Source of the DNA: Bacteroidia bacterium
GTDB lineage: Bacteria > Bacteroidota > Bacteroidia > Cytophagales > Cyclobacteriaceae
Length of the DNA: 64,000 nt
Direction: 5' to 3'
Assembly (NCBI GenBank): GCA_030425425.1
Contig: JAUIAO010000018.1
Span: 29,794 to 93,793 of the forward strand
Part shown: positions 26,902-39,650 of the stretch, piece after piece
Position numbering within the stretch: the stretch's first letter is position 1
Layout: every line of letters begins with the position of its first letter
Notes under the pieces: generated by a model
Told to the model about the DNA's origin: nothing
What the model saw: only the letters and a program-made list of their open reading frames with translations
Databases searched by the model: none
Position numbers and translations under genes: made by a program

Positions 26902-29900
26902 TTGGCTAATAAAATAACCGAGAGACATAGCTTCTCATCAATCAAATCTGTAATCGATTATCCTGATTTCCTAGATGTTCAGGTAAAATCTTTTGAAGAT
27001 TTTTTCCAACTTGATACTCCTTCAGAGAAAAGAAATTCTGAGGGCTTGTATAAAGTATTTATGGAAAACTTCCCGATTAGTGATTCAAGGGAAAATTTCG
27101 TTTTAGAATTTGTGGATTACACAGTAGATCCTCCGAAATACTCGATTGATGAGAGTATAGAAAGAGGATTGACTTATTCTGTTCCTTTAAAAGCGAAACT
27201 TCGACTCTTATGTAATGATGAGGAGAACGAAGACTTTGAAACTATCGAGCAAGAAGTTTTCTTAGGCAACATTCCATATATGACTAAAAAAGGATCATTT
27301 GTAATAAATGGTGCGGAAAGAGTCATTGTATCACAGTTGCACAGATCACCTGGTGTGTTTTTCGCTCAAAGTAAACACACGAATGGAACACTTTTATATT
27401 CTGCCAGAATTATTCCATTCAAAGGCTCATGGATTGAATTTGCTACTGACGTTAATAATGTCATGTATGCATACATTGATCGAAAGAAGAAATTTCCTAT
27501 TACCACGCTGCTTAGGTCAATAGGTTATGGTTCTGATAAGGAAATTCTCGATTTATTTGGATTGTCAGAAGAAGTTGAAGCAACTGCTAAAGAATTAAAA
27601 GAAGTTGTTGGAAGAAGACTTGCGGCGAGAGTTCTAAGAACCTGGACGGAAGACTTTGTGGATGAAGATACCGGAGAGGTAGTTTCTATTGATAGAAATG
27701 AAGTGATTCTCGAAAGGGATAGCATTGTTTCAGAAGATGATATAGAGACTATTCTGGAGTCCGGTTCAAAATCAATTATACTACACAGAAAGGACGTGAA
27801 CGTAACTGATTATTCAATCATTTATAACACGCTCCAAAAGGATAATTCAAACTCTGAAAAAGAAGCTGTAGAACAAATTTATCGTCAGTTGAGAAATACT
27901 GATGCACCAGATGAGCAAACAGCGCGCGATATCATCCAAAATTTATTCTTCTCAGACAAGAGATATGACTTGGGAGAAGTTGGAAGATATAGAATAAATA
28001 AAAAATTGGGTCTTGAGCTTGGATACGATAAGCGTACATTGACTACCGAAGATATCATTCTGATCGTAAAGTATTTGATTGGTTTGATAAATAGCAAGGC
28101 GGTTGTTGATGATATTGACCACTTAAGCAACAGAAGAGTAAGAACTGTTGGTGAACAGTTATACGCTCAATTCGGCGTTGGTCTTGCTAGAATGGCAAGA
28201 ACTATCCGTGAAAGAATGAATGTGAGAGATAATGAAGATTTCAAGCCGGTCGACTTGATCAACGCTCGTACATTATCTTCAGTAATCAACTCATTCTTCG
28301 GTACGAACCAATTGTCTCAGTTTATGGATCAAACCAATCCACTTGCTGAGATTACTCACAAGAGAAGAATGTCGGCTCTTGGACCTGGGGGACTTTCTAG
28401 AGAAAGAGCAGGGTTTGAGGTTCGTGACGTTCACTACACTCACTACGGTAGACTTTGTACAATTGAAACTCCAGAAGGTCCAAACATTGGTTTGATTTCT
28501 TCACTTTGTGTACACGCCAAAGTAAACCAGATGGGTTTCATTGAAACTCCATATCGGGATGTTGTAGAAGGTAAGGTAGACATGACAGGAAATGTCAAAT
28601 ATCTTACTGCAGAAGAAGAAGATACACACAATATTGCCCAGGCGAATGCGCCGCTGGATGATACTGGAAACTTCTTGAATGAAAGAGTGAAAGCCAGATT
28701 CGAAGGTGACTTCCCAGTAGTTGAGCCTAATGAATTGAGATATATGGATGTTGCTCCGAACCAGATTGTTTCGGTTGCAGCCTCAATGATTCCGTTTTTG
28801 GAGCACGATGATGCTAACCGTGCCTTGATGGGATCAAACATGCAGCGTCAGGCAGTGCCTTTGCTCAGACCACAAGCTCCTATTGTAGGAACTGGTCTTG
28901 AGAAAAGAGTTGCTATTGACTCCAGAGCACTAATTGTAGCGGAGAGAAACGGTGAAATTGAATACGTTGATGCTACTAAAATCGTGGTAAAGTACGAAAT
29001 GACTGAAGAAGAGCTATTGATAGCCTTTAATAGTCAAAGTGTAACCTACGAACTAACTAAGTTTAGAAGAACTAACCAAGATACTTGTGTAAACCTGAAG
29101 CCTATTGTAATGAAAGGCGACAAGGTATTCAAAGGTCAGCCATTGTGTGAAGGATTCGCTACTGAGAATGGTGAATTGGCGCTTGGAAGAAACCTTCAGG
29201 TTGCTTACATGCCATGGCAAGGTTACAACTTTGAGGATGCGATAGTTATTTCTGAAAAGGTAGTAAGAGAGGATATTTTTACTTCCATTCACATCGATGA
29301 ATATGAACTAGAAGTAAGAGATACCAAAAGAGGTGAGGAAGAATTGACTTCTGAGATTCCTAACGTAAGTGAAGAGGCTGTAAAAAACCTTGATGAAAAT
29401 GGTATCATTAGAATTGGAGCTGAAATTAAAGAAGGTGACATTCTGATAGGTAAGATTACACCGAAAGGTGAAACTGATCCGACCCCAGAAGAAAAGCTCT
29501 TGAGAGCAATATTTGGTGATAAAGCTGGAGATGTGAAAGATGCTTCTTTGAAAGCTTCTCCTTCACTTCGAGGTGTGGTTATTGACACTAAATTATTCTC
29601 CAGACCTAAGAAAGATAAGGATCTTAGAGCAAGAACTAAGAAAGAAGTCGAGTTACTGAAAAGTAGATACAGCCAGGACTTAACAGCGATCAGAAACGAG
29701 ATGATCGATAAATTGGCTACTCTATTAGAAGGCAAGACATCCCAGGGTATCAAGCACAAGTTTGGTGAGGAAGTCATGTCAAAAGGAGCAAAATTCTCCA
29801 GAAAGAACATTGAAGCAAACCTTTTCCCTGCAAAGAATATTTACAGAGATGAGAGTAATTACAATGTTCCTGAGGAAGCTAATTTGATTTCAGATTTGTT

Positions 29901-30771
29901 GATTGAAGATTGGACCAATGATGAGCATACAAATGAGCTCATCTTCAGAATGGTTAAAAACTATATCAATAGACGAAACGAAGTTTCTGGTATCTTCAAG
30001 CGTGAAAGATTCACATTAGAAGTTGGTGATGAATTGCCTGCGGGTATCGTACAGCTGGCTAAAGTTTACGTAGCTAAGAAACGTAAGCTGAAAGTTGGTG
30101 ATAAGATGGCAGGTCGTCACGGTAACAAGGGTGTTGTAGCTAAGATTGTGAGAGAGGAAGATATGCCGTTTATGGAAGATGGTACTCCTGTTGATATCGT
30201 TCTTAACCCACTTGGTGTACCTTCTCGTATGAACATCGGTCAGATTTATGAAACTGTTCTTGGATGGGCCGGGTTAAAGCTAGGCAAGAAATATGCTACT
30301 CCAATTTTTGACGGTGCTACGGAGGACGAAGTTCAGGAAGAATTGAAGAAAGCTGGTTTGGCGTCATTTGGTAGAACGTTCTTGTATGATGGATTATCAG
30401 GTGAGCGATTTGACCAGCCGGTTACAGTAGGAATTGCATACATGCTGAAACTTGGGCACTTGGTTGATGATAAGATGCACGCTAGAAGTATAGGACCTTA
30501 CTCATTGATCACTCAACAGCCACTCGGAGGTAAAGCTCAATTTGGTGGTCAGAGATTTGGAGAGATGGAGGTATGGGCACTTGAGGCATTCGGTGCTGCG
30601 CATGTACTTCAGGAGATTCTTACCATTAAATCAGATGATGTAATAGGAAGAGCTAAAGCGTACGAAGCGATTGTGAAAGGTGAAAACATGCAAAAGCCAA
30701 ATATCCCTGAATCCTTCAACGTACTAGTACATGAATTAAGAGGATTGGCTCTGGAAATTACATTGGATTAA
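26902..30771 (+). CDS. rpoB: DNA-directed RNA polymerase subunit beta
   Basis: 1289 residues. The rifampicin region reads [33 protein letters not shown] in two adjoining blocks, with Asp, His and Ser at the classic resistance sites, so a rifampicin-sensitive type is expected. [10 protein letters not shown] and the C-terminal [22 protein letters not shown] blocks are intact. The start is TTG at 26902 ([11 protein letters not shown]); there is no ATG in a better place. A hairpin separates it from rpoC. Confidence 0.98.
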   Translation: MANKITERHSFSSIKSVIDYPDFLDVQVKSFEDFFQLDTPSEKRNSEGLYKVFMENFPISDSRENFVLEFVDYTVDPPKYSIDESIERGLTYSVPLKAKLRLLCNDEENEDFETIEQEVFLGNIPYMTKKGSFVINGAERVIVSQLHRSPGVFFAQSKHTNGTLLYSARIIPFKGSWIEFATDVNNVMYAYIDRKKKFPITTLLRSIGYGSDKEILDLFGLSEEVEATAKELKEVVGRRLAARVLRTWTEDFVDEDTGEVVSIDRNEVILERDSIVSEDDIETILESGSKSIILHRKDVNVTDYSIIYNTLQKDNSNSEKEAVEQIYRQLRNTDAPDEQTARDIIQNLFFSDKRYDLGEVGRYRINKKLGLELGYDKRTLTTEDIILIVKYLIGLINSKAVVDDIDHLSNRRVRTVGEQLYAQFGVGLARMARTIRERMNVRDNEDFKPVDLINARTLSSVINSFFGTNQLSQFMDQTNPLAEITHKRRMSALGPGGLSRERAGFEVRDVHYTHYGRLCTIETPEGPNIGLISSLCVHAKVNQMGFIETPYRDVVEGKVDMTGNVKYLTAEEEDTHNIAQANAPLDDTGNFLNERVKARFEGDFPVVEPNELRYMDVAPNQIVSVAASMIPFLEHDDANRALMGSNMQRQAVPLLRPQAPIVGTGLEKRVAIDSRALIVAERNGEIEYVDATKIVVKYEMTEEELLIAFNSQSVTYELTKFRRTNQDTCVNLKPIVMKGDKVFKGQPLCEGFATENGELALGRNLQVAYMPWQGYNFEDAIVISEKVVREDIFTSIHIDEYELEVRDTKRGEEELTSEIPNVSEEAVKNLDENGIIRIGAEIKEGDILIGKITPKGETDPTPEEKLLRAIFGDKAGDVKDASLKASPSLRGVVIDTKLFSRPKKDKDLRARTKKEVELLKSRYSQDLTAIRNEMIDKLATLLEGKTSQGIKHKFGEEVMSKGAKFSRKNIEANLFPAKNIYRDESNYNVPEEANLISDLLIEDWTNDEHTNELIFRMVKNYINRRNEVSGIFKRERFTLEVGDELPAGIVQLAKVYVAKKRKLKVGDKMAGRHGNKGVVAKIVREEDMPFMEDGTPVDIVLNPLGVPSRMNIGQIYETVLGWAGLKLGKKYATPIFDGATEDEVQEELKKAGLASFGRTFLYDGLSGERFDQPVTVGIAYMLKLGHLVDDKMHARSIGPYSLITQQPLGGKAQFGGQRFGEMEVWALEAFGAAHVLQEILTIKSDDVIGRAKAYEAIVKGENMQKPNIPESFNVLVHELRGLALEITLD

Positions 30772-30785
30772 TAAATTAGGATACA

Positions 30786-30806
30786 AGCCCTGATTCAATC
30801 AGGGCT
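30786..30806 (+). repeat. Perfect hairpin between rpoB and rpoC
   Basis: AGCCCTGAT - TCA - ATCAGGGCT: a perfect 9-bp stem with a 3-nt loop, 14 bp after the rpoB stop and 20 bp before rpoC. No T-run follows, so it may be a processing or stability element rather than a terminator. Confidence 0.6.
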
Positions 30807-30825
30807 ACACATATATCATTTAATT

Positions 30826-33800
30826 ATGGCATTCAGAAAAAATAAAAAACTGACCAACGACTTTTCTAAAGTTACAATTAGTCTGGCTTCTCCAGAATCT
30901 ATATTAGAGAGTTCACATGGTGAGGTTACCCAGCCTGAAACAATCAACTATCGTACATATAAGCCAGAAATGGGGGGCTTATTTTGTGAGCGAATTTTTG
31001 GTCCTGTAAAGGATTGGGAATGTCATTGTGGTAAGTATAAGAGAATTAGATACAAAGGGATTATCTGTGACCGATGTGGTGTTGAAGTTACTGAGAAAAA
31101 GGTAAGAAGAGAGCGAATGGGTCATATCGAATTGGTTGTGCCTGTTGCACACATTTGGTATTTCAGATCGTTACCGAATAAAATTGGATATTTACTTGGT
31201 TTACCTACTAAGAAGCTTGATCAAATCATATACTATGAGAGGTATGTAGTGATTCAGCCGGGTATCAAGGAAGAAGAAGGAACCAATCAAATGGATTTTC
31301 TGACTGAAGAAGAATATCTGGATATTTTGGATAAACTTCCTCGGGAGAATCAAATGCTTGATGATGATGATCCTCAGAAATTCATTGCGAAAATGGGAGC
31401 CGAAGCATTAGAAATGCTGTTGAGCAGAACCAAATTGGATGAATTATCATATCAGTTGCGTCATCAGGCGGCAACAGATACCTCTCAGCAGAGAAAAGCT
31501 GAAGCACTTAAAAGATTAAGGGTTGTAGAGGCGTTCAGAGACGCTAAAACAAGAATTGAAAACCGTCCAGAATGGATGATCATCAAAATGGTACCTGTGA
31601 TTCCACCAGAATTGCGTCCTTTGGTTCCTCTTGATGGTGGTCGATTTGCCACTTCGGATTTGAACGATCTTTACAGAAGAGTAATTATCAGAAATAATCG
31701 TCTGAAAAGATTGATTGATATCAAAGCTCCGGAAGTAATTCTTAGAAATGAGAAACGTATGCTTCAGGAAGCTGTTGACTCACTTTTTGATAACTCTCGA
31801 AAAGTAAATGCGGTAAGAAGCGATGGAAATAGAGCTTTGAAATCTTTGAGTGATATGCTCAAAGGAAAGCAGGGTAGATTCCGTCAGAACTTGCTGGGTA
31901 AAAGGGTTGACTACTCTGGTAGATCAGTAATTGTGGTAGGTCCAGAATTGAAAATGCACGAATGTGGTTTGCCAAAGAATATGGCAGCTGAGCTTTTTAA
32001 GCCATTTGTGATAAGAAAACTGATTGAGCGAGGTATAGTAAAGACTGTTAAGTCTGCTAAGAAAATTGTTGATCGTAAAGATCCTGTTGTTTGGGATATT
32101 TTGGAAAATGTGTTGAAAGGCCATCCGGTACTTCTCAACCGTGCTCCTACGTTGCACCGTCTGGGTATTCAGGCGTTCCAGCCAAAACTGATAGAAGGTA
32201 AGGCTATTCAGCTTCACCCGCTAGCATGTACGGCATTCAACGCTGACTTTGATGGTGACCAGATGGCTGTTCACGTACCTCTAGGTCATGAGGCCATATT
32301 GGAAGCTTCATTATTAATGCTTTCATCACACAACATTCTTAACCCTGCGAATGGTGCTCCAATTGCTGTACCTTCTCAGGATATGGTACTTGGTCTTTAT
32401 TACATCACGAAAGGAAGAAAGAGTACACCAGAAAAGCCAGTGTTAGGTGAAGGCTTAAGCTTTTACAATGCAGAAGAAGCAGTAATTGCTATCAATGAAA
32501 AGAGAGTGTCGAAGCATGCCTACATTAAGGTAAGAACAAAAGTTCGAAATGAAGACGGTACACTCGAGACCAAAGTAATTGAAACTGTTGCTGGTAGAGT
32601 TCTTTTCAATCTTCACGTGCCTGAGGAAGTTGGTTTCGTGGATGAATTACTGACTAAAAAGAAACTACAAAAGATTATTCACAAAGTCTTTAAGATCACA
32701 GGAATGGCGAAAACTGCTCACTTCCTAGATGATATTAAAGAATTGGGTTTCCAGATGGCTTACAAGGGCGGTCTTTCTATGGGATTGGATAACATTCAAA
32801 TTCCTGAAGAAAAAGAAGGATTAGTTGCTCAGGCAAAGCAGGAAGTGGACGCAGTGTGGAACAACTACCTGATGGGATTGATTACTGATAATGAAAGATA
32901 TAACCAGGTAATTGATATATGGACCAGGACTAACACACTTCTGACTAATACGCTTATGCAGCAGTTAGAAGAGGATGATCAGGGCTTCAACTCTATTTAT
33001 ATGATGATGCACTCTGGAGCAAGGGGTTCAAGAGAGCAAATTCGTCAGCTTGGCGGAATGAGGGGATTGATGGCTAAGCCACAGAAAAATCTTCAGGGGT
33101 CAGTTGGTGAGATCATTGAAAACCCAATTCTATCCAACTTTAAGGAAGGTCTGGATGTAATCGAGTACTTTATTTCTACTCACGGTGCAAGAAAGGGACT
33201 GGCGGATACAGCATTGAAAACTGCTGATGCGGGTTACTTGACACGACGACTTGTTGATGTGGCACAGGATATGGTAGTCAATGAAGACGATTGCGGTACC
33301 TTAAGAGGATTGACCGTTGAAGCGTTGAAGGATAACGAGGATATAGTAGAATCTTTATCAGAAAGAATTCTAGGGCGTGTATCAGTTCATGATATTTACG
33401 ATCCAATTTCAGAAGAATTGATCATTGAGGCCGGTGGTGAAATTACAGAAGAAGTCGCCGAGAGTATAGAAGAAACAAGCATCGAGCAGGTTGAAATCAG
33501 GTCTGTATTGACTTGCGAAACTAAGCAAGGCGTTTGTGCCAAATGCTATGGTAGGAACCTATCAACAGGGAGAATGTCACACATGGGCGAATCAGTTGGG
33601 GTTATTGCAGCACAATCCATCGGTGAACCTGGTACTCAGCTTACATTGAGAACTTTCCACGTTGGGGGTACAGCTTCAAACATTGCTGTAGATGCAAATA
33701 TCAAAGCAAAATTTGATGGTGTAATCGAATTTGACGAATTGCGTACAGTTGACGCTGTTGATGAAGATGGAAACCCAATCAAAAAAGTAATGGGTAGATC

Positions 33801-35130
33801 CGGTGAGATCAAAATCTTAGATGCAAAGAAAGAGAAAGTATTGATTTCTAATCACGTACCATATGGAGCTATTCTTTTGGTAAATGATGGAGACAAGATT
33901 GAGAAAGGAACTGAGATTTGTAACTGGGATCCGTACAATGCTGTAATTATGGCTGAGTTTGACGGTAAAGCTGAATTTGACGCCATTATTGAAGGAGTTA
34001 CTTACAAAGAGGAGTCTGATGAGCAAACTGGTCATAGAGAGAAGGTTATCATTGATACTAAGGATAAATCTAAGAACCCTGCTGTAGTAGTAAATTCGGG
34101 TGATGAGTCTAAAGGATACAATATACCTGTAGGTTCTCACCTTGCTGTGGACGAAGGAGATGATATCAAAGCGGGACAGGTTCTGGCTAAGATTCCAAGG
34201 AAAACAGGTAAATCACGCGATATCACAGGGGGTCTGCCGAGAGTGACAGAATTGTTTGAAGCACGAAACCCTTCTAATCCAGCAGTTGTGACCGAGATTG
34301 ACGGAGTTGTGACTTATGGAGGAATCAAGCGAGGTAATAGAGAAATCTTTATCGAATCAAAAGATGGAGTGAAGAAGAGATATCTCGTACCATTGGCAAA
34401 GCACATTCTCGTGCAGGACAATGACTTCATCAAGGCTGGAGAGCCACTTTCAGATGGTGCTATCACACCTGCGGATATCTTGTCGATTAAAGGACCTACA
34501 GCTGTTCAGGAATACCTTGTTAATGAGATTCAGGAAGTTTACAGACTACAAGGTGTGAAGATCAATGACAAGCATATTGAGGTAATTGTGCGTCAGATGA
34601 TGCAGAAAGTTATCATAATTGATGCTGGTGACACGAATTTCTTGACCAATCAGAGTGTCGACAGGTTTGCTTTCATGGAGGAAAACGATAACATTCTTGA
34701 CAAGAAAGTAGTCACTGAGTCTGGAGATTCTGAAACATTGAAGCCTGGTATGATCATTACTAGCAGAAAACTTAGAGATGAAAATAGTAATCTGCGAAGA
34801 AGAGATCTGAAACTTGTTCAAGTACGTAGTGCTGAAGCTGCCGTTTCAAAACCAATTCTACAAGGGATTACACAAGCATCCTTAGGTACAGAGAGCTTCA
34901 TTTCGGCTGCTTCATTCCAGGAAACGACTAAAGTGCTGAGTGAGGCGTCTATTAGAGGTAAAGCTGATTACTTGTCAGGATTGAAGGAGAATGTGATCGT
35001 TGGTCATTTGATCCCAGCTGGTACAGGAAATAGAAACTTTCAGAGCCATATCGTTACGTCAAATGAAGACTATGCCAATCTGGTGAATGCTAAGGCTGAG
35101 TTTGAAAATTCTAAAGAAGTACAGAGATAA
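30826..35130 (+). CDS. rpoC: DNA-directed RNA polymerase subunit beta'
   Basis: 1434 residues. The N-terminal zinc site ([17 protein letters not shown]), the catalytic NADFDGD motif binding Mg, and the second zinc site ([11 protein letters not shown]) are all present. The length matches the Bacteroidota form. The stop codon shares its last base with the start of the DUF3467 gene (TAATG), indicating coupling. Confidence 0.98.
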   Translation: MAFRKNKKLTNDFSKVTISLASPESILESSHGEVTQPETINYRTYKPEMGGLFCERIFGPVKDWECHCGKYKRIRYKGIICDRCGVEVTEKKVRRERMGHIELVVPVAHIWYFRSLPNKIGYLLGLPTKKLDQIIYYERYVVIQPGIKEEEGTNQMDFLTEEEYLDILDKLPRENQMLDDDDPQKFIAKMGAEALEMLLSRTKLDELSYQLRHQAATDTSQQRKAEALKRLRVVEAFRDAKTRIENRPEWMIIKMVPVIPPELRPLVPLDGGRFATSDLNDLYRRVIIRNNRLKRLIDIKAPEVILRNEKRMLQEAVDSLFDNSRKVNAVRSDGNRALKSLSDMLKGKQGRFRQNLLGKRVDYSGRSVIVVGPELKMHECGLPKNMAAELFKPFVIRKLIERGIVKTVKSAKKIVDRKDPVVWDILENVLKGHPVLLNRAPTLHRLGIQAFQPKLIEGKAIQLHPLACTAFNADFDGDQMAVHVPLGHEAILEASLLMLSSHNILNPANGAPIAVPSQDMVLGLYYITKGRKSTPEKPVLGEGLSFYNAEEAVIAINEKRVSKHAYIKVRTKVRNEDGTLETKVIETVAGRVLFNLHVPEEVGFVDELLTKKKLQKIIHKVFKITGMAKTAHFLDDIKELGFQMAYKGGLSMGLDNIQIPEEKEGLVAQAKQEVDAVWNNYLMGLITDNERYNQVIDIWTRTNTLLTNTLMQQLEEDDQGFNSIYMMMHSGARGSREQIRQLGGMRGLMAKPQKNLQGSVGEIIENPILSNFKEGLDVIEYFISTHGARKGLADTALKTADAGYLTRRLVDVAQDMVVNEDDCGTLRGLTVEALKDNEDIVESLSERILGRVSVHDIYDPISEELIIEAGGEITEEVAESIEETSIEQVEIRSVLTCETKQGVCAKCYGRNLSTGRMSHMGESVGVIAAQSIGEPGTQLTLRTFHVGGTASNIAVDANIKAKFDGVIEFDELRTVDAVDEDGNPIKKVMGRSGEIKILDAKKEKVLISNHVPYGAILLVNDGDKIEKGTEICNWDPYNAVIMAEFDGKAEFDAIIEGVTYKEESDEQTGHREKVIIDTKDKSKNPAVVVNSGDESKGYNIPVGSHLAVDEGDDIKAGQVLAKIPRKTGKSRDITGGLPRVTELFEARNPSNPAVVTEIDGVVTYGGIKRGNREIFIESKDGVKKRYLVPLAKHILVQDNDFIKAGEPLSDGAITPADILSIKGPTAVQEYLVNEIQEVYRLQGVKINDKHIEVIVRQMMQKVIIIDAGDTNFLTNQSVDRFAFMEENDNILDKKVVTESGDSETLKPGMIITSRKLRDENSNLRRRDLKLVQVRSAEAAVSKPILQGITQASLGTESFISAASFQETTKVLSEASIRGKADYLSGLKENVIVGHLIPAGTGNRNFQSHIVTSNEDYANLVNAKAEFENSKEVQR

Positions 35131-35459
35131 TGGATACAAATGAAGAGAAGAAGGACAAGCCTTCTAATCAAATCAATATTGAACTTTCTGAAGAGACTGC
35201 AGAGGGTGTGTATGCCAACTTGGCGATGATTGCACACTCCAGTAGTGAATTTGTGATAGATTTTATTCGGTTGATGCCGGGTGTTCCAAAAGCAAAGGTG
35301 AAGTCAAGAATTGTGATTACACCTGAGCATGCCAAAAGACTTTTAAAAGCTTTGGAAGACAATATAAATAAGTTTGAAAATTCACATGGGGACATAAAAA
35401 GTGTTGAAGAAGCACCCAAATTCCCAATGAATTTCGGAGGAACTATGGGGGAAGCTTAA
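35130..35459 (+). CDS. DUF3467 domain protein
   Basis: A 109-residue acidic protein (NQINIELSEETAEGVYANLAMIAHSSSEFVIDFIRLMPGVPKAKVKSRIVITPEHAKRLLKAL as its core, given here in outline) that I recognise as the DUF3467 family. Its function is not known. It starts on the last base of the rpoC stop codon, so it is probably made in step with RNA polymerase beta', and a terminator overlaps its end. The steady pairing with rpoC suggests a polymerase-related role, which is inference. No membrane segment or signal peptide. Confidence 0.85.
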   Translation: MDTNEEKKDKPSNQINIELSEETAEGVYANLAMIAHSSSEFVIDFIRLMPGVPKAKVKSRIVITPEHAKRLLKALEDNINKFENSHGDIKSVEEAPKFPMNFGGTMGEA

Positions 35460-35475
35460 ATTTCCCCCTTTTTTT
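35447..35475 (+). terminator. Rho-independent terminator of the rpoBC unit
   Basis: GGGGGAA (35447-35453) pairs with TTCCCCC (35462-35468) followed by seven T (35469-35475). The hairpin contains the DUF3467 stop codon, so ribosomes finishing that gene could influence folding. Confidence 0.75.
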
Positions 35476-35483
35476 ATTTGAAG

Positions 35484-35515
35484 ATTGTGATATCTGCACA
35501 ATATTTCTATCTTTG
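35484..35515 (+). promoter_or_regulatory. Promoter of rpsL-rpsG-fusA-rpsJ
   Basis: ATTG at 35484-35487, a 20-bp spacer, and TATCTTTG at 35508-35515 followed by CGTTCCC. This gives a leader of about 35 nt before rpsL. It directly follows the rpoBC terminator. Confidence 0.65.
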
Positions 35516-35553
35516 CGTTCCCAAAAAATTAGGATAATTAGAAATAAGTAATA

Positions 35554-35934
35554 ATGCCAACTATTCAACAATTAGTAAGAAAAGGCAGAACTAAATTGAC
35601 TTCAAAATCAAAGTCACCTGCATTAGATTCTTGTCCGCAACGACGAGGAGTATGTACACGAGTGTACACAACTACTCCTAAGAAACCTAACTCAGCTATG
35701 AGGAAGGTAGCTAGGGTGCGTTTGACTAATGGTAAAGAAGTGAATGCTTACATTCCTGGTGAAGGTCACAACCTTCAAGAGCACTCTATTGTGTTGATCC
35801 GTGGAGGAAGAGTAAAAGATCTTCCGGGTGTAAGATATCACATCATTAGAGGTGCTTTAGATACAGCAGGTGTGAATGGAAGACTTCAAAGAAGATCTAA
35901 ATACGGAGCTAAAAGGCCAAAAGACAAAAAGTAA
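35554..35934 (+). CDS. rpsL: 30S ribosomal protein S12
   Basis: 126 residues. It carries [16 protein letters not shown] with the decoding-site lysine, and [14 protein letters not shown] with the second lysine linked to streptomycin response; both are the sensitive form. First gene of the str-type unit. Confidence 0.98.
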   Translation: MPTIQQLVRKGRTKLTSKSKSPALDSCPQRRGVCTRVYTTTPKKPNSAMRKVARVRLTNGKEVNAYIPGEGHNLQEHSIVLIRGGRVKDLPGVRYHIIRGALDTAGVNGRLQRRSKYGAKRPKDKK

Positions 35935-35945
35935 TACCTTAAGAA

Positions 35946-36413
35946 ATGAGAAAATCTAAGCCAAAGAAAAGATATATTCTTCCTGATCCTATTTATCAGG
36001 ATACATTAGTAACCAAGTTTGTAAACAACTTGATGCTTGATGGAAAGAAAAGTATCGCATACTCAATTTTTTACGATGCAGTAAAAATTGTTGAGGACAA
36101 GACTGGTGAAAATGGTGTGGAAACCTGGAAAAATGCTTTGGGAAATGTAAGTCCAAGTGTTGAGGTTAAAAGTAGAAGAGTTGGTGGTGCTACTTTTCAG
36201 GTTCCTATAGAAGTTCGTCCAGAGAGAAAATTGTCTTTGGGTATGAAATGGATGATAAAGTATGCCAGACTTAGAGGAGAGAAAACGATGAAAGATCGTT
36301 TGGCAGCTGAAATTATCGCCGCTTCTAAAGGTGAAGGAGCTTCTGTGAAAAAGAAAGATGATACACACAGAATGGCAGAAGCAAATAAAGCATTTTCTCA
36401 CTTCAGATTCTAA
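35946..36413 (+). CDS. rpsG: 30S ribosomal protein S7
   Basis: 155 residues, starting [15 protein letters not shown]. It has the S7 core [28 protein letters not shown] and ends at FSHFRF. S7 nucleates the 30S head. It follows rpsL by 11 bp and is preceded by an A-rich rather than Shine-Dalgarno sequence. Confidence 0.98.
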   Translation: MRKSKPKKRYILPDPIYQDTLVTKFVNNLMLDGKKSIAYSIFYDAVKIVEDKTGENGVETWKNALGNVSPSVEVKSRRVGGATFQVPIEVRPERKLSLGMKWMIKYARLRGEKTMKDRLAAEIIAASKGEGASVKKKDDTHRMAEANKAFSHFRF

Positions 36414-36427
36414 ATAGAAACTTAGTA

Positions 36428-38533
36428 ATGGCTAGAGACTTAAGACTTACCCGTAATATTGGAATTGCTGCTCACATTGATGCTGGTAAAACAACAACAA
36501 CTGAGAGAATATTATTCTACGCGGGGGTAAATCACAAGATAGGAGAAGTACATGACGGTGGTGCTACCATGGATTGGATGGAGCAAGAGCAGGAAAGAGG
36601 AATTACGATTACATCTGCTGCAACCACTGTTTTTTGGAAGTACAAAGAGGAAGAATACCACATTAATATAATTGATACTCCAGGTCACGTTGACTTTACA
36701 GTGGAGGTAAACAGATCTTTAAGAGTTCTTGATGGTTTGGTGTTCTTGTTTAGTGCGGTTGATGGTGTAGAGCCTCAATCAGAAACTAACTGGAGACTTG
36801 CTGATAATTATAAAGTAGCTCGAATTGGTTTTGTAAATAAAATGGATCGTCAGGGAGCTGATTTCTTGAATGTGTGCAAGCAAGTTCAAGAAATGCTTGG
36901 TACCAAAGCTGTTCCATTGCAATTGCCGATTGGTGCTGAAGATAAATTTCGTGGAGTTGTTGACCTTGTGTCAAACATCGCGATGACTTGGAATGAAGAA
37001 GATTTCGGAATGACTTGGGAAGAGATTCCAATTCCGGAAGATATGAAGGAGGATGTAGAGCACTACAGAGAGCAGTTGTTGGAATCAGTGGCGGAATACG
37101 ATGAGTCACTAATGGAAAAGTACTTTGAAGATCCTGAATCTATTTCTGAGGAAGAGATCATTAAAGCGCTTAGAGCAGCTACTATTGATTTAGCTTTTGT
37201 TCCTATGACATGCGGTACAGCATTCAAGAATAAAGGAGTGCAGACAATGCTCAATTATGTGATGGAATTACTTCCTTCACCATTGGATAGAGATAATATT
37301 GTCGGAACTGATCCGAATACAGAAGAGAAAATTACTCGAAAGCCTTCGAAAGATGAGCCTTTCTCAGCTCTGGCATTTAAAATTGCTACGGATCCGTTCG
37401 TTGGAAGACTTTGCTTTGTAAGGTCTTATTCTGGAATGCTCAATTCTGGTTCTTATGTTTATAATATGAGAACAGAGAAGAAAGAACGTATTTCAAGAAT
37501 TTTCCAAATGCATGCCAACAAACAAAACCAAATTGACGCTCTTCATTGCGGAGATATTGGTGCGGTAGTTGGTTTTAAAGATATTAAGACTGGTGATACA
37601 TTATGTGATGAGAATGGTCAAATCGTTCTTGAATCCATGGTATTCCCAGAACCTGTGATTGGTTACGCTATCGAGCCAAAGACCCAAGCTGATGTAGACA
37701 AACTGGGAATGGCTATCGCCAAGCTTGTTGAAGAAGATCCTACTTTGCAAGTTGAAACAGATCATGATACTGGACAAACTATTCTTCGAGGAATGGGAGA
37801 GCTTCACTTGGATATCATTATTGATCGGTTGAAGAGAGAGTTCAAAGTTGAAATTAATCAGGGAGCCCCTCAAGTTGCTTACAAAGAAGCTGTTAATGCT
37901 GGAATAGAGCATAAGGAAGTTTATAAGAAGCAGTCTGGTGGACGTGGTAAATTTGCAGATATTGTATTCGAGTTAGGTCCTGTGGATGATGATTTTGAAG
38001 GAGAAGGTCTTCAGTTTGCTAACCAGATCGTTGGAGGTGTAATTCCAAAGGAATTCATACCTGCAATTGAAAAAGGTTTCAAGGAAGCGATGAAGAATGG
38101 CCCTCTAGCTGGTTTCCCAGTAGATTCTTTGAAAGTGAGACTGTTTCATGGTTCGTTCCACGACGTTGATTCAGATGCTTTATCTTTTGAATTGGCAGCC
38201 AAAATGGGATTCAAAGCTGCTGCTGCTAAGGCTAAACCAGTGCTTTTAGAACCTATCATGTCAGTAGATGTTGTTACACCAGATGACTACACTGGTTCTA
38301 TTACGGGAGATCTTAACCGTAGAAGAGGGATGATGAGAGGAATGGATACAAAAGGTAATTCTTCTGTAATCAAGGCAGATGTTCCATTGTCAGAACTATT
38401 CGGATACGTTACGGATTTGAGAACTATGAGCTCAGGTAGAGCAACTGCATCTCTTACATTTTCGCACTATGATCAGGTACCGCAGAATATTGCTGATACT
38501 GTAATAGCTAAAACAAAGGGAGAAACGGTTTAA
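36428..38533 (+). CDS. fusA: Elongation factor G
   Basis: 701 residues. G1 [15 protein letters not shown], switch [20 protein letters not shown]4 NKMDRQGAD and the domain IV region [16 protein letters not shown] are intact. It drives translocation and, with frr, ribosome recycling. It lies in the conserved rpsL-rpsG-fusA-rpsJ order. Confidence 0.98.
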   Translation: MARDLRLTRNIGIAAHIDAGKTTTTERILFYAGVNHKIGEVHDGGATMDWMEQEQERGITITSAATTVFWKYKEEEYHINIIDTPGHVDFTVEVNRSLRVLDGLVFLFSAVDGVEPQSETNWRLADNYKVARIGFVNKMDRQGADFLNVCKQVQEMLGTKAVPLQLPIGAEDKFRGVVDLVSNIAMTWNEEDFGMTWEEIPIPEDMKEDVEHYREQLLESVAEYDESLMEKYFEDPESISEEEIIKALRAATIDLAFVPMTCGTAFKNKGVQTMLNYVMELLPSPLDRDNIVGTDPNTEEKITRKPSKDEPFSALAFKIATDPFVGRLCFVRSYSGMLNSGSYVYNMRTEKKERISRIFQMHANKQNQIDALHCGDIGAVVGFKDIKTGDTLCDENGQIVLESMVFPEPVIGYAIEPKTQADVDKLGMAIAKLVEEDPTLQVETDHDTGQTILRGMGELHLDIIIDRLKREFKVEINQGAPQVAYKEAVNAGIEHKEVYKKQSGGRGKFADIVFELGPVDDDFEGEGLQFANQIVGGVIPKEFIPAIEKGFKEAMKNGPLAGFPVDSLKVRLFHGSFHDVDSDALSFELAAKMGFKAAAAKAKPVLLEPIMSVDVVTPDDYTGSITGDLNRRRGMMRGMDTKGNSSVIKADVPLSELFGYVTDLRTMSSGRATASLTFSHYDQVPQNIADTVIAKTKGETV

Positions 38534-38545
38534 TTATATATCGAT

Positions 38546-38851
38546 ATGAACCAAAAAATTAGAATAAAGCTAAAGTCTTACGACCACAATTTGGTTGATA
38601 AATCTTCTGAGAAGATCGTAAGAGCTGTAAAAACAACTGGTGCAATTGTAAGTGGACCGATACCTTTACCAACTGTAAAGGAAAAATTCACTGTATTGAG
38701 ATCTCCGCACGTAAATAAAAAGTCGAGAGAACAATTTCAATTATGTACCTATAAAAGATTGGTAGATATCTACTCGAATAGTGCAAAAACTGTTGATGCT
38801 CTGATGAAATTAGAGTTGCCTAGTGGCGTAGATGTTGAGATTAAGGTATAG
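38546..38851 (+). CDS. rpsJ: 30S ribosomal protein S10
   Basis: 101 residues, starting [18 protein letters not shown], with [28 protein letters not shown] as the S10 signature area. It ends the str-type unit here: a strong terminator follows, instead of the usual direct junction to rplC. Confidence 0.98.
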   Translation: MNQKIRIKLKSYDHNLVDKSSEKIVRAVKTTGAIVSGPIPLPTVKEKFTVLRSPHVNKKSREQFQLCTYKRLVDIYSNSAKTVDALMKLELPSGVDVEIKV

Positions 38852-38874
38852 TTTCTGAGTTGAGGAAACATAAG

Positions 38875-38907
38875 GAACCAATAACTATGGTTATTGGTTC
38901 TTTTTTT
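38875..38907 (+). terminator. Strong rho-independent terminator between rpsJ and rplC
   Basis: GAACCAATAAC (38875-38885) pairs perfectly over 11 bp with GTTATTGGTTC (38890-38900), loop TATG, followed by seven T (38901-38907). Confidence 0.9.
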
Positions 38908-38929
38908 GTCTTAAAAAAGACATAAATAT

Positions 38930-38959
38930 TTTGTTCATGTTATGGATTTGCTATCTTTG
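38930..38959 (+). promoter_or_regulatory. Promoter of the rplC (S10/spc/alpha) unit
   Basis: TTTG at 38930-38933, an 18-bp spacer and TATCTTTG at 38952-38959, an exact consensus match. It gives a leader of about 50 nt containing small hairpins (CTTTTC/GAAAAG; CCG/CGG). Confidence 0.8.
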
Positions 38960-39016
38960 CAGTCCTTTTCACGAAAAGTTTATCCGGAGACGGAAAAAAT
39001 ATAAATATTAATCGAG

Positions 39017-39649
39017 ATGCCTGGAATAATTGGTAGAAAAATCGGGATGACAAGTGTTTACAATGAGGCTGGCAAAAGCATGGCATGCACGCTCATTGAA
39101 GCTGGTCCTTGTGTGGTTACACAAGTCAAAGATAAGGAGAGAGATGGGTATCGTGCCGTTCAATTGGCATATGGTGAGAGAAAAGAAAAAAACACTCCTA
39201 AAGCTTTAAAAGGACACTTTGCTAAGGCTCAGACTTCACCCAAGAAGAAGGTTGTGGAATTCAGGGACTTTAGAGCTGAATTCGAAGACAAGGTGAAAAT
39301 GGGTAACACAATCAATATTGATGATGTGTTTACTGAAAATGATTTTGTAGATGTCGTTGGTACATCAAAAGGTAAAGGCTTTCAGGGTGTTGTGAAACGT
39401 CACGGTTTTGGTGGTGTTGGTCAGGCAACTCACGGACAGCACAATAGACTAAGGGCTCCGGGTTCAATTGGTGCTTGCTCATTTCCTTCCAGAGTATTTA
39501 AAGGATTGAAAATGGCAGGAAGAACTGGAGGGGATAGAGTTAAGGTCCTCAATCTTAAAGTTGTGAAGATCTATCCTGAGAAAAATTTGGTTTTAGTAAG
39601 TGGGCCAGTTCCAGGAGCTAAAAATTCATACATAATATTAGAGAAATAA
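39017..39649 (+). CDS. rplC: 50S ribosomal protein L3
   Basis: 210 residues, [20 protein letters not shown]. The extended loop [29 protein letters not shown], which reaches the peptidyl-transferase centre, is intact. First gene after the internal promoter. Confidence 0.98.
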   Translation: MPGIIGRKIGMTSVYNEAGKSMACTLIEAGPCVVTQVKDKERDGYRAVQLAYGERKEKNTPKALKGHFAKAQTSPKKKVVEFRDFRAEFEDKVKMGNTINIDDVFTENDFVDVVGTSKGKGFQGVVKRHGFGGVGQATHGQHNRLRAPGSIGACSFPSRVFKGLKMAGRTGGDRVKVLNLKVVKIYPEKNLVLVSGPVPGAKNSYIILEK

Positions 39650-39650
39650 T

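Noticed and set aside
28443..29810. Several open frames antisense to rpoB
   Set aside because: No start context, no domain signal, and the opposite strand encodes invariant polymerase sequence.
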